Positions 1 through 7,802 of a stretch of 10,053 nt of DNA are shown piece by piece. The stretch covers positions 1 through 10,053 of the forward strand of contig SMXJ01000163.1 in the NCBI GenBank assembly GCA_004356305.1, written 5' to 3'. The notes below the pieces were generated by a model that made no database searches, had not been told where the DNA came from, and saw nothing but the letters and a program-made list of their open reading frames with translations. A program made the position numbers and the translations under genes. This DNA is from Bacteroidota bacterium (lineage in GTDB: Bacteria; Bacteroidota; Bacteroidia; Flavobacteriales; Flavobacteriaceae). How positions within the stretch are numbered: position 1 is the stretch's first letter; every line of letters begins with the position of its first letter.

Positions 1-3000
1 GTCCACTACGATGTTCGAAAGACTCACATTACCCTCATTGGTTACCGTGAAGGTATAGTCGATCACTTCACCCGGATCGGAACAATCTCCACCATCATCA
101 TAACTCGAGGTCTTGACAATAGCTATGATAGGTTCCTGACATATATCGGTTACCGTCGGATTATCATCCGCATTACTGCTATGATCCGATAGATCGCTCA
201 CATCTCCTCCACTCGGTGGTGTCCCCGTGGCCGTGGCCTGATTGGTGAACTGGCCCGCATCGATGTCCGGCTGGGTGATCACATAACTGGCCGTAAAGGT
301 CGTGGTGTCAACTCCGCCAGGAGCCAAAGAAGCAATAGGTCCGCCCACCATAGTGACCAATGGATCGGTCACCGTGATGTTCGTTAGCGTTACATTTCCG
401 GTGTTGGTCACCGTAAAGACATAGCTGATCGTATCACCGGGGGTGGAGATACAATCCCCCGTCTGGGGATCGGTATCTATATAGGTACCTACCTTGATAA
501 GAGCTATGCTTCTATTTTGACAAATTTCAAGAATTACAATATTACTCGAATCTGTTACATCTCCTGTACATATGCCTCCTGTAACAGGAATGAAAGGTCC
601 TCCGTTTAGGCTTGAACCGTCAATTACTTCAAATTCTCCAAAAATGGAACCTATGCCAATGGGCACAGAACAACTCGTATGAATTTGTTGGTTGAAGATA
701 TTATTTACAAAAATTTCAATTTCCGGACCGAAAGTTAGTTGAGGTGGATCCTGACCGAAGAACTCAAATTCTTCTCCAGGCTGAACAACGCCTTCAAATA
801 CTATTTGACCATCATGCTCTATAACCTTAATATTAGCATTCGATACAGACCCTAAATATTTTAACTTTAAGTAATTTACCTTTCCATCACAGTTACCATT
901 AGGATCCGCGGGTTCATCAAAACATCCTTCAACAAAAGCCTGATTTTCTATAAAACCATTATCAATATCAGCCTGAGTCACGATGTAAGTAGCATTATAT
1001 ATCCAAACTTCACCAACATCTAAAACTCCATCATTATTAGTATCGCCACTAGCTGGACCGGGAACAATACCGCCAAGATTATTATCCGTAACAACAACAT
1101 TAGAAATATTTATGTTTCCTTCATTAGTTACAGTAAATGTGTAATTAACAGTATCATTAACTTCATAATCATTACAATTTCCAGTATCTCCATCACTGAC
1201 TTTAGTAATTGAAATTTCGGGATTCTGACAAAGTTCGACCGATTCAGAATCACTGTCATTTACGCCAAAAGAAGAGGATGATCCTGTTACAGTGCCATCA
1301 ACATCAGCAGTATTATCAACTTGACCGTTTGTGATATCAACTTGGGTTACTGTATATATGGCAGTATAGATCCAAACTTCATTTACATCTAAAACACTGT
1401 CATTATTAGTATCACCACTTGCAGGCCCGGGAATTGGATTTACCGGGTCGATCAATGGGTCATTAACTTCTACATCTGTTATTCCGATATTTCCTTGATT
1501 AGTAACTGTGAATGTGTATGTAATATCTTCACCGGCCGCAATGGGATTACAATTTGCGGGGTCGTCAGGGCTAGCTGTTTTTACGATTTGAATGGCGCAG
1601 TGATAAAGAGTTAAAGTAACGGGTACTCTGGTAGTGCTCGCACAATTGGTCGTGTCATCGACCGTTTCGGCATAATAAGTAACTGTACCTATTACACTCA
1701 AAGAAGGGTCTTGAACAACATTCCCCCCAGATGCGGCATCATACCATTCAATACTTTGTCCTATAGGAACAGTAGCTGTGGCGGTCAATGTCTGCACGTT
1801 CGGCGAATCTGCACATTCAGTCTGGTCGGCTCCAGCCATGGGAACATCCGGAGGTAAAGAGACTTGAATTTCAGATTCAACGGTGACCGGAGGCAGCGTA
1901 CAATTATTATTATAAGTTCCATTATAAGTGAGTACCGCTTTAAAATCTCCTACAAAAGGATCGATACCGGTATATGCGAAGGTTCCCGAAAGGTCACCCA
2001 TTGTAGTACCGGAGGCCATTCCAACCGATACATTATTTAAGAAAAATTCCCATTCAAATTCAATCGAGAACGGGGTGCAATCACCCGGGCTAAAAGTTGC
2101 CATATAATCTACATCGAGAGTACATTCTACCTGGTCCAAAGTGGGATCTGAGATATCCGGACATGGGATGCAAATTTCAGGGTTAGGAAATGGAACCGTC
2201 ACTAGCATACAATTGGAATCCTCATAGGAAATCTCACTATTCCCGGCATCCTGAATTCCACAACTTTGCATCCCTACCGCCTCGATGGTATAATCCAATG
2301 TCATAACCTCATTAGATATATCTCCTACAATCCATGTAATGGTATTGGTCCCTGCATTATAAGACGCATTCACCGGATCGCTTAACGACCCCGCCACCAT
2401 TGCGAAACCGGAACCCAAAACATCCGTAACGACACCGTCTTTAAACGCCAAAGCCAGTTGCCCCAAAATAACATTATAAATATCGGTCAGATCTGCAGCG
2501 TCTTCGGTAATGAATAATCCACCATTCTGGCTTTGATCCAAAACATGTTCCGCTGCCAATTGCTGATTACCTTCTATAGCACCAACAAGTCCGATCGAAA
2601 AAATGGTTTGATTGTAGACAACCGAACTCACCGTTGTTGTTTGTGCACCTATTGATTCATTAATCGCATCGTTCATACAAACTGTATTCCCGGCTGGAAA
2701 TGGTGGAGTTGGAGTACTCGTACAACTGTTTCCGTTGAGATCTCTATTGGTAACACCATCGGTCAATAACAATATACTACGTGAAGTTATACAATCAAAG
2801 GTTGCATTGGCAGTCATTTCATTATCTGCCTCATCCATACCCAAGGCAATATTAGTTGCACCACCGGTCGTTATGGCGTTTATTTGCGTAATTATAGCTG
2901 CTTGGCCTGAGGAGTCGGTTAATCCAATTTCCAATGTGGAGTCTGCAGCATAAGTTACAATGGCAACACGATTTAAACCTGTTGGATTATTCACAGGAGC

Positions 3001-3303
3001 GAAAATATTATTCACAAAGTCAATTGCAGCATCTTTGGCATGGTCAATTGGTTCCGGAAAAGGACCATCGTCCATACTACCGGATCTGTCAATTATAAGT
3101 ATTACCTCTTGAGGAATCGGAGGTGGATTTCCAGTAATTGTCAAAGTCACATCAAATTCATTACATAATGTGCTTTCTATCACTACCTTATCGAGAGTAA
3201 TATCTTGCGCAAAAATTGATGCCAGATTAAATATAAAGAATGACATTACAAGAAATAATGTCTTTCTGTTTATTTTAATTTGTGAGGTTGATTGCTGTTT
3301 CAT
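1..3303 (-). CDS. Large secreted vWA / Ig-like / DUF11-repeat surface protein, C-terminus beyond window
   Basis: The frame is open for 1101 codons from the ATG at 3301-3303 to the left edge, so the C-terminus is missing. Residues 1-32 are a Sec signal peptide (basic start, hydrophobic core, cut after ASIFA). Residues ~60-260 form a vWA domain with an intact metal-binding MIDAS: DRSGS at 72-76, TGGATN at 146-151, DGVT at 182-185. After a Cys-containing linker there is an Ig-like module at ~482-567 (IEWYDAASGG). DUF11-type beta-sandwich repeats follow, starting near residues 570, 695, 930 and 1058, each with a YTFTVTN..GN core and a CQ(N/E) boundary. Residues ~805-912 form a separate domain set into the second repeat; it resembles DUF7467 from memory. 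Such proteins are exported and cell-surface or adhesive in Bacteroidota; many carry a type IX secretion tail, which would lie outside the window. The gene follows 3367-3858 after 63 bp, probably as an operon. Domain calls are strong; ligand and role are unknown. Confidence 0.9.
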   Translation of the reverse strand, partial: MKQQSTSQIKINRKTLFLVMSFFIFNLASIFAQDITLDKVVIESTLCNEFDVTLTITGNPPPIPQEVILIIDRSGSMDDGPFPEPIDHAKDAAIDFVNNIFAPVNNPTGLNRVAIVTYAADSTLEIGLTDSSGQAAIITQINAITTGGATNIALGMDEADNEMTANATFDCITSRSILLLTDGVTNRDLNGNSCTSTPTPPFPAGNTVCMNDAINESIGAQTTTVSSVVYNQTIFSIGLVGAIEGNQQLAAEHVLDQSQNGGLFITEDAADLTDIYNVILGQLALAFKDGVVTDVLGSGFAMVAGSLSDPVNASYNAGTNTITWIVGDISNEVMTLDYTIEAVGMQSCGIQDAGNSEISYEDSNCMLVTVPFPNPEICIPCPDISDPTLDQVECTLDVDYMATFSPGDCTPFSIEFEWEFFLNNVSVGMASGTTMGDLSGTFAYTGIDPFVGDFKAVLTYNGTYNNNCTLPPVTVESEIQVSLPPDVPMAGADQTECADSPNVQTLTATATVPIGQSIEWYDAASGGNVVQDPSLSVIGTVTYYAETVDDTTNCASTTRVPVTLTLYHCAIQIVKTASPDDPANCNPIAAGEDITYTFTVTNQGNIGITDVEVNDPLIDPVNPIPGPASGDTNNDSVLDVNEVWIYTAIYTVTQVDITNGQVDNTADVDGTVTGSSSSFGVNDSDSESVELCQNPEISITKVSDGDTGNCNDYEVNDTVNYTFTVTNEGNINISNVVVTDNNLGGIVPGPASGDTNNDGVLDVGEVWIYNATYIVTQADIDNGFIENQAFVEGCFDEPADPNGNCDGKVNYLKLKYLGSVSNANIKVIEHDGQIVFEGVVQPGEEFEFFGQDPPQLTFGPEIEIFVNNIFNQQIHTSCSVPIGIGSIFGEFEVIDGSSLNGGPFIPVTGGICTGDVTDSSNIVILEICQNRSIALIKVGTYIDTDPQTGDCISTPGDTISYVFTVTNTGNVTLTNITVTDPLVTMVGGPIASLAPGGVDTTTFTASYVITQPDIDAGQFTNQATATGTPPSGGDVSDLSDHSSNADDNPTVTDICQEPIIAIVKTSSYDDGGDCSDPGEVIDYTFTVTNEGNVSLSNIVVD
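1003..1438 (-). repeat. Two DUF11 repeat units, 369-bp period
   Basis: Segments starting at 1003 and 1372 are clearly similar in DNA and encode the same stretch: (D/N)PxxGPASGDTNND(G/S)VLDV(G/N)EVWIY. The offset is 369 bp, or 123 residues, which is one repeat of the vWA/DUF11 protein. Each copy carries a D-x-N-x-D-x-x-x-D-x-x-E loop (1009-1044 and 1378-1413) that resembles an EF-hand/dockerin calcium loop; the second residue set has Ser in place of the usual Gly. The repeats near the left edge (1-500) lack this loop. Confidence 0.75.
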
Positions 3304-3315
3304 AAAATGAGTTTT

Positions 3316-3329
3316 TAGGTATAAACCTA
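3316..3329. other. Small inverted repeat in the 63-bp gap before the vWA gene
   Basis: TAGGT and ACCTA form a 5-bp perfect inverted repeat around a 4-base loop, 12 bases upstream of the vWA start codon. It could be a weak intercistronic hairpin in the mRNA of the 3858-to-1 operon. It is short enough to be chance. No TAnnTTTG promoter box is seen in this gap, which supports co-transcription with the upstream gene. Confidence 0.25.
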
Positions 3330-3366
3330 TTATGTCTTGTTAGTTAGGATCAAAGTCCCTATATGG

Positions 3367-3858
3367 TTATTCTTCACTGGGATCTGTTACAAATAGTTTT
3401 AGCAATGCCGAGACTGTCCCGTCCTGACAGGCGTTATTTATAGCTTTTACTTCCAGACCACCCCAATGGTTTACCGGAGTTCCAATAGGAACAGATACTG
3501 ATACCTGAAATATAGTTGCCGATCTCCCCGGAACGTTAATCATATTATTCTGTGAATTCTTTTGATAGACGGATACGATAAGATTATTATCAGAGCCTAA
3601 TCGTGCAGGTTCCTCACCCTTGATTTTAAATGTCCCTTCAAAATTTACCACTTCAATATGGTAGCTTTGTGAAGAAAAAGAATTATTTAGAATCTCCAGT
3701 TGAAACTGAGTAGGATCATTTTCGCTGGCCGAACGAGCATCTCTATTATTAATGACAATTAATTCCGAATTACAAGATTGAGCATAAGCACTTGAAAAAT
3801 TAGATAAAAATGCTAATGTCATGAACATTAAAAATGTCCCAATGGTTGAGTTACACAT
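3367..3858 (-). CDS. Secreted 163-residue protein of unknown function, partner of the vWA gene
   Basis: The ATG at 3856-3858 is the only plausible start, because an in-frame stop lies five codons upstream. Residues 1-26 are a signal peptide cut after SAYA, unusual in having no Lys or Arg in its N-region (MCNSTIG). The mature part is ~137 residues of alternating beta-strand pattern with two cysteines, one at residue 29 and one near 145 (NNACQDG), well placed for one disulfide linking the two ends. There is no lipobox and no membrane segment. The fold looks like a single Ig/fibronectin-like beta-sandwich, which is inference; I do not recognise the family. The gene heads a probable two-gene operon with the large vWA protein 63 bp downstream, so it may be a surface partner or periplasmic helper for it. 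It could equally be an independent exported protein. Confidence 0.8.
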   Translation of the reverse strand: MCNSTIGTFLMFMTLAFLSNFSSAYAQSCNSELIVINNRDARSASENDPTQFQLEILNNSFSSQSYHIEVVNFEGTFKIKGEEPARLGSDNNLIVSVYQKNSQNNMINVPGRSATIFQVSVSVPIGTPVNHWGGLEVKAINNACQDGTVSALLKLFVTDPSEE

Positions 3859-3914
3859 GGTAAAATTATTTTAGTTTGAATTGAAGAAAATGCCCCAACA
3901 GCTGTTTTCTCTGT

Positions 3915-3922
3915 CGAATATA
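3915..3922 (-). promoter_or_regulatory. Possible -7 box for the 3858 operon
   Basis: Read on the minus strand this is TATATTCG, one mismatch from the Bacteroidota -7 consensus TAnnTTTG, and it lies 57 bases upstream of the ATG at 3858. A TTG at 3950-3948 lies 25 bases upstream, slightly beyond the usual 17-23 spacing, and is part of a TTTTGTAGGAA copy. Plausible but imperfect. Confidence 0.35.
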
Positions 3923-3923
3923 C

Positions 3924-4120
3924 GTAGGAAAAAACGCTAAATTCCTACAAAATTTAACTATTCGCTAAAATGTGCTAAAAACTCGTTGAAATTCACAAAA
4001 TAGCCTGTTTTTCTTATTTTTTTTGTAGGAACACCAAACACGTATTAGTACGTATCTGCATATAACAATGATATTACAAGCAAGTAATTTTGTAGGAATA
4101 GTTATCAATATGTTTATCAA
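3924..4120. promoter_or_regulatory. Cluster of repeated motifs in the divergent control region
   Basis: This region lies between the divergent starts of the 163-residue protein gene and prfC. The heptamer GTAGGAA occurs four times: 3924-3930 (+), 3942-3948 (-), 4025-4031 (approximately, +) and 4092-4098 (+). The last three are exact copies of the 11-mer TTTTGTAGGAA (3942-3952, 4021-4031, 4088-4098). The first two form an inverted pair with an 11-base spacer. GCTAAAA is repeated 10 bp apart at 3964-3970 and 3974-3980. TTATCAA occurs at 4102-4108 and 4114-4120. GAATAGTT lies at 3956-3963 (-) and 4096-4103 (+). This looks like a multi-site operator region; the binding protein is unknown. The rest of 3859-4181 is AT-rich with no small ORF I would call. 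Confidence 0.5.
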
Positions 4121-4151
4121 GAGAGCCCTTTTTTAACGTTGAAAGTACACG

Positions 4152-4159
4152 TATATTTG
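4152..4159 (+). promoter_or_regulatory. -7 promoter box for prfC
   Basis: TATATTTG matches the Bacteroidota -7 consensus TAnnTTTG exactly. It sits 22 bases upstream of the prfC ATG, which would give a short leader of about 15 nt. No TTG lies at the expected 17-23 spacing upstream (that stretch is CCTTTTTT), so the -33 element is poor or absent. Confidence 0.5.
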
Positions 4160-4181
4160 TGCTCAAAATTAAGGTCAACCC

Positions 4182-5780
4182 ATGTCATTAAAATCAGAAA
4201 TTGAACGTAGAAAAACCTTTGGTATCATTTCCCATCCCGATGCAGGAAAAACCACGCTGACCGAGAAATTGTTACTATTTGGAGGAGCGATCCAGGAAGC
4301 GGGCGCTGTAAAAAGCAACAAGATAAAAAAGGGTGCTACCAGTGATTTTATGGAAATTGAGCGACAAAGAGGTATTTCTGTAGCAACGTCCGTATTGGCT
4401 TTCGAATACAAAGACATTAAAATAAATATTCTCGATACTCCGGGCCATAAGGATTTTGCAGAAGATACCTTCCGTACTTTAACCGCAGTGGACAGCGTTA
4501 TTGTAGTGATCGATGTCGCCAAAGGAGTTGAGGAACAAACCGAAAAACTTGTTGAAGTATGTCGAATGCGAAATATCCCAATTATCGTCTTTGTGAATAA
4601 ATTGGACCGGGAAGGGAAAGACGCTTTCGAACTGCTGGACGAAATTGAACAAAAACTACATCTTAGAGTAACCCCTCTCTCTTTTCCTATCGGGATGGGA
4701 TATGATTTCAAGGGAATCTATAATATTTGGGAAAATAATATCAATCTTTTCAGTGGGGAAAGTCGGAAAAACATTGAAGAAACCATTGAGGTTAAAGATA
4801 TTAATACCGAAAAACTCGATGACTTAATCGGAAATGAGGCTGCGGATACTTTAAGAGATGAACTCGAATTGATCCACGAAGTCTACCCCCGATTTGAACG
4901 TGAATCTTATCTCGATGGAACCCTCCAACCCGTGTTCTTTGGTTCGGCCCTGAATAATTTTGGAGTACGTGAACTCCTGGATTGTTTTATCGAAATTGCC
5001 CCTAAACCTCGCCCCAAAGAAAGTGACACGCGATTGGTTTATCCCGATGAAAAGGAATTTTCCGGATTTGTTTTTAAAATCCACGCCAATATGGATCCCA
5101 AGCACAGAGATCGGTTGGCATTTGTCAAAATAGTATCGGGTACCTTTGAAAGAAATATACCTTACCTGCATGTTCGAAACGGGAAAAAGATGAAATTTTC
5201 GAGTCCAAATGCATTTTTTGCGGAAAAGAAACATGTAGTCGATATCTCTTATCCCGGTGACATTGTTGGCCTGCATGATACCGGGAATTTTAAGATCGGT
5301 GACACCTTAACCGAAGGTGAGCTGATGAATTACAAGGGCATTCCGAGTTTTTCCCCGGAACATTTTAAGTATATCAATAACGCAGATCCCATGAAGAGCA
5401 AGCAACTCGAAAAAGGTATCGACCAATTGATGGATGAGGGAGTTGCACAACTATTCACATTGGAGCTCAATGGCCGAAAAGTGATCGGTACGGTGGGAGC
5501 CCTGCAATTTGAAGTTATACAGTACCGCCTCGAACATGAATATGGTGCAAAGTGTCGTTATGAAAACCTCAATGTTCATAAAGCATGTTGGGTAGAACCA
5601 AAGGATCCTAAAAGTGATGAATTTGCTGAGTTTAAACGTGTTAAGTCGAAATTCCTGGCAAAGGACAAAAGAGGACAATTGGTCTTTTTCGCTGATTCTG
5701 AGTTTACAATACAAATGACACAGTCAAAGTATCCGAATGTAACTTTGCATTTTGTGAGTGAGTTTGAAACTTCCGAATAG
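4182..5780 (+). CDS. prfC: Peptide chain release factor 3 (RF3), class II GTPase
   Basis: The protein has 532 residues, close to the usual RF3 length of ~525-530. RF3 is a cytosolic translational GTPase that removes RF1/RF2 from the ribosome after peptide release. The N-terminal G domain is complete: P-loop SHPDAGKTT at 17-25, the RF3-type ERQRGISVATS switch region, DTPGH at 85-89 and NKLD at 139-142. An EF-Tu-like beta-barrel follows, then the RF3 C-terminal domain with GALQFEVIQYRLEHEY. The start is chosen from the conserved MSLKSEIERRKTFGIISHPDAGKT opening region and a -7 box just upstream. The last ~98 codons are duplicated at 8001-8297, and the extreme C-termini of the two copies differ (EFETSE here, EYK there), so this gene may carry a recombined 3' end. 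It is convergent with 5806-6513 with only 25 bp between stops. Confidence 0.97.
   Translation: MSLKSEIERRKTFGIISHPDAGKTTLTEKLLLFGGAIQEAGAVKSNKIKKGATSDFMEIERQRGISVATSVLAFEYKDIKINILDTPGHKDFAEDTFRTLTAVDSVIVVIDVAKGVEEQTEKLVEVCRMRNIPIIVFVNKLDREGKDAFELLDEIEQKLHLRVTPLSFPIGMGYDFKGIYNIWENNINLFSGESRKNIEETIEVKDINTEKLDDLIGNEAADTLRDELELIHEVYPRFERESYLDGTLQPVFFGSALNNFGVRELLDCFIEIAPKPRPKESDTRLVYPDEKEFSGFVFKIHANMDPKHRDRLAFVKIVSGTFERNIPYLHVRNGKKMKFSSPNAFFAEKKHVVDISYPGDIVGLHDTGNFKIGDTLTEGELMNYKGIPSFSPEHFKYINNADPMKSKQLEKGIDQLMDEGVAQLFTLELNGRKVIGTVGALQFEVIQYRLEHEYGAKCRYENLNVHKACWVEPKDPKSDEFAEFKRVKSKFLAKDKRGQLVFFADSEFTIQMTQSKYPNVTLHFVSEFETSE
5475..5771 (+). repeat. Direct repeat, copy 1: 3' end of intact prfC
   Basis: This segment aligns without gaps to 8001-8297 at a constant offset of 2526 bases. 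I count about 32 mismatches over 98 codons (about 89% identity). Similarity is lost abruptly upstream of ~8003 and downstream of the shared Ser-Glu codons. It encodes most of the RF3 C-terminal domain. Confidence 0.9.
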
Positions 5781-5805
5781 AAAAGCTTAACTTATTTTCT
5801 GGTAT

Positions 5806-6513
5806 TTAGTAATACAACGCATGTATTTCCAAACTGTCTCTATTTCCAAAAAGAACCCTAAAGGCAGCAGTCGCAGATGCATCACCTCCGTAAACGGACC
5901 CATAAAGATGGACACTATGGGTTCCCGGGCCGAGTGGAATACTCACCGACTGTGAATTATAAACATACCCACTCGCGGTGTCGCAGTCGCTGTTTGCATA
6001 TACAGAAGTTGTCATACCGTATGCCTTGGAAATGTCTGCGGTGGTTCCATCCCCAAGATAAAAGTAATTATGACCCATTTTGGATCTGCCGTCATCGATG
6101 GCAGCAGTACCACCATAGTTATAAAAATCCATTGATATTGTATAGTTGATGACTACTAATGCGTTTTGCGTAAGCGTAAATGTTTTCTGATATAATTCTG
6201 CCGAATTCAATCCTGCGGTGGGAGTGGTTTGAATCACAATGGGAACGGACAAATTATCATAATCAGACATAATTTCACCGGACTGATTGCCTATAGTTAA
6301 GTCACCATCCTCATCGACCATAAGATTATATATATCGCCACCTCCCAGGTTCTTTATATTATTGGTGGAGTTCAATCCCTCGATTCGTATGGTGCTGCTA
6401 TTTCCAGCAACATGAAGTGCTTCTTGAGGAATGGTAGTGCCAATACCCACTTGAGCCAAACTTGTTAATACCGTAAAAAAGTAAAGTCCACAAAGTAAGA
6501 TCGTATTTTTCAT
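5806..6513 (-). CDS. VGIGT-type secreted beta-rich protein, paralog 1
   Basis: The protein has 235 residues, starting at the ATG at 6511-6513. The signal peptide covers ~1-20 (KNTILL then a hydrophobic core, cut before QVGIG). The mature N-terminus AQVGIGTTIPQEALHVAG is the motif seen at the head of many Bacteroidota surface and fibre-like proteins. IRIEGLN and VDEDGDLTIG follow. The C-terminal ~140 residues alternate strands (FTLTQNALVVINY; LGPGTHSVHLYGSV) and end in LEIHALYY. The pattern suggests a C1q/TNF- or tail-fibre-like jelly roll that trimerises, which is inference only. There is no lipobox, no transmembrane helix and no recognisable type IX sorting tail. It is downstream of 6551-7693 by 37 bp, probably the same transcript, and shares its architecture with 8303-9154 and 9157-9927. 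Function unknown. Confidence 0.85.
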   Translation of the reverse strand: MKNTILLCGLYFFTVLTSLAQVGIGTTIPQEALHVAGNSSTIRIEGLNSTNNIKNLGGGDIYNLMVDEDGDLTIGNQSGEIMSDYDNLSVPIVIQTTPTAGLNSAELYQKTFTLTQNALVVINYTISMDFYNYGGTAAIDDGRSKMGHNYFYLGDGTTADISKAYGMTTSVYANSDCDTASGYVYNSQSVSIPLGPGTHSVHLYGSVYGGDASATAAFRVLFGNRDSLEIHALYY

Positions 6514-6550
6514 AATAAAGTGAATTTATGGTTTTGAGTTTTTCTATAAT

Positions 6551-7693
6551 TTAGTTTCTGAGAAGGGGGCCATCAGCATTACTATTTGAACAGTGATTAC
6601 ATCCTTCGGTTTTATATGTAATGGTTACGGTGGAAGCATCGCATACTGCAGTATTAGGTGCCGGCAGACATACCTGATAACCAAATACAACATCTCCTAC
6701 ATATCCAGGATCCGGTGTGTAGGTGTAGCTTCCATCCGGATTAAAAGTAAAGGCCTGACCGGTAGGAACGGGCGCCGATACCAACGAGAAGGTTGATCCC
6801 GCAGGAATAGTAGGTGAATCTGCAATGGTACCATTGTATTCAAAATCCATACATTGCATTCCTGTTCTGGGCATCGCATACCTTTGCAGGATAAATACCT
6901 TTCCATCACCATGATCCACTGTGGATGCAGTTAAATCAACTCTTGTAATGGTCGATCCAACCGGTGCTAAGTTATCTAATAGAAATATTGCCATTCCAAG
7001 AGTCCCTCCATTTTCAACAACTCTTCCTGTATTCCAGTAATCCACACCAGCTGGTGGCGCATTAAATAAAGGCCCCCATTGTGTAGTATTTTCCAGGACA
7101 AAGGTATCTCCTAAGAGTTGTTCTGTTCCTCCCCCGCTTGGCGTTCCAAAGACTGAAATGTAGTAACAGTTATTGGCATTGCGGTCGGTTATCGCCATAA
7201 CTCCACCTGCATTCGAAGGAATCCCTTGATCAAAATAAAGTGATTGAATTTGTGCATCGGTCGTTGCTATGGCACCAAAATCACTACAAATGTCACGTCC
7301 ATTTTCGTTAGATGTAAAGTAATGGTTTAGGTTTTTGTCTTGAAATGCGGCAAGAGCATCAGCATCCCAATTTGCATTCGCACTATTAGTGTTTACGAAA
7401 GTCCCGTTCTGAACAATATTATTCTTACTATGACCATTTGGGCCTAGACGAGTCAGCTCATAGGCTGAAGGTCCGGCAAAAGAACCGTAAATGGCTCCGT
7501 CAATGGTTAGTGAAAATATCGTTGCGGGATCGCTATCAACCAATTGAGTATCTGACCATTGAAATGTAACTCCTGTCTGTACAGAGGGTGCTTGAATTTG
7601 TCCAATACCGTTAAGACTTAACAACATTAAAACGAATATTGAAAACATCAAAAATGATGGTCTACTATTAGCAGAAGCTACAATCGTTTCCAT
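6551..7693 (-). CDS. Secreted protein with C-terminal Ig/cadherin-like module, function unknown
   Basis: I choose the ATG at 7691-7693 (380 residues) over an in-frame GTG at 7717, because the ATG puts a normal signal peptide near the N-terminus and a promoter box lies 68 bases upstream. The hydrophobic segment at ~13-30 (FLMFSIFVLMLLSL) ends near NGIGQIQA. Residues ~35-275 are an unrecognised extracellular region rich in Asn, Gly and Thr, with a CSDF and an NNCYY cysteine. Residues ~285-365 contain FNPDGSYTYTPDPGYVGDVVFGYQVC followed by CDASTVTITY, the signature of tandem Ig/cadherin-like (VCBS/Tandem-95 type) modules. The end carries CNHCSNSN and LLRN, with no type IX tail that I can recognise. 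It is the first gene of a probable two-gene unit with 5806-6513 and lies between the two prfC direct repeats, so it may be cargo acquired with the new prfC 3' end. Confidence 0.82.
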   Translation of the reverse strand: METIVASANSRPSFLMFSIFVLMLLSLNGIGQIQAPSVQTGVTFQWSDTQLVDSDPATIFSLTIDGAIYGSFAGPSAYELTRLGPNGHSKNNIVQNGTFVNTNSANANWDADALAAFQDKNLNHYFTSNENGRDICSDFGAIATTDAQIQSLYFDQGIPSNAGGVMAITDRNANNCYYISVFGTPSGGGTEQLLGDTFVLENTTQWGPLFNAPPAGVDYWNTGRVVENGGTLGMAIFLLDNLAPVGSTITRVDLTASTVDHGDGKVFILQRYAMPRTGMQCMDFEYNGTIADSPTIPAGSTFSLVSAPVPTGQAFTFNPDGSYTYTPDPGYVGDVVFGYQVCLPAPNTAVCDASTVTITYKTEGCNHCSNSNADGPLLRN

Positions 7694-7760
7694 AAGTTTA
7701 ATTTGAGTCTTCCTCACAAGAATTAACTAACACTAGTTGGGGGGCTCCTGTGATTCCAAT

Positions 7761-7793
7761 CAAATATAAGCCTGATGAAGTATTTTCCTACAA
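7761..7793 (-). promoter_or_regulatory. Promoter for the 7693-to-5806 unit
   Basis: On the minus strand, TATATTTG (7768-7761) matches TAnnTTTG exactly. A TTG at 7793-7791 lies 22 bases upstream, within the 17-23 spacing of Bacteroidota promoters. Transcription would start near 7754, giving a ~60-nt AT-rich leader before the ATG at 7693. The -33 TTG is part of TTGTAGGAA, the same motif that is repeated in 3924-4098. Confidence 0.6.
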
Positions 7794-7802
7794 TGATTGA
7801 TA

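Noticed and set aside
2735..2953. Plus-strand 72-codon frame inside the vWA gene
   Set aside because: It lies opposite the intact MIDAS-containing vWA coding sequence and has no promoter box.
4175..5714. Minus-strand open frames opposite prfC (4175-4711, 4851-5276, 5451-5714)
   Set aside because: They are antisense shadows of a well-supported RF3 gene; their translations are low-complexity or basic with no recognisable domain.
5779..5800. AGAAAA/TTTTCT hairpin between prfC and the convergent gene
   Set aside because: Only 6 A/T-rich pairs with a 10-base loop; too weak to call a terminator.
7694..7717. GTG start extending the 6551 gene by 8 residues
   Set aside because: The ATG at 7693 gives a more normal signal peptide; the extension MRKTQIKL adds only a charged stretch. 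It cannot be fully excluded.
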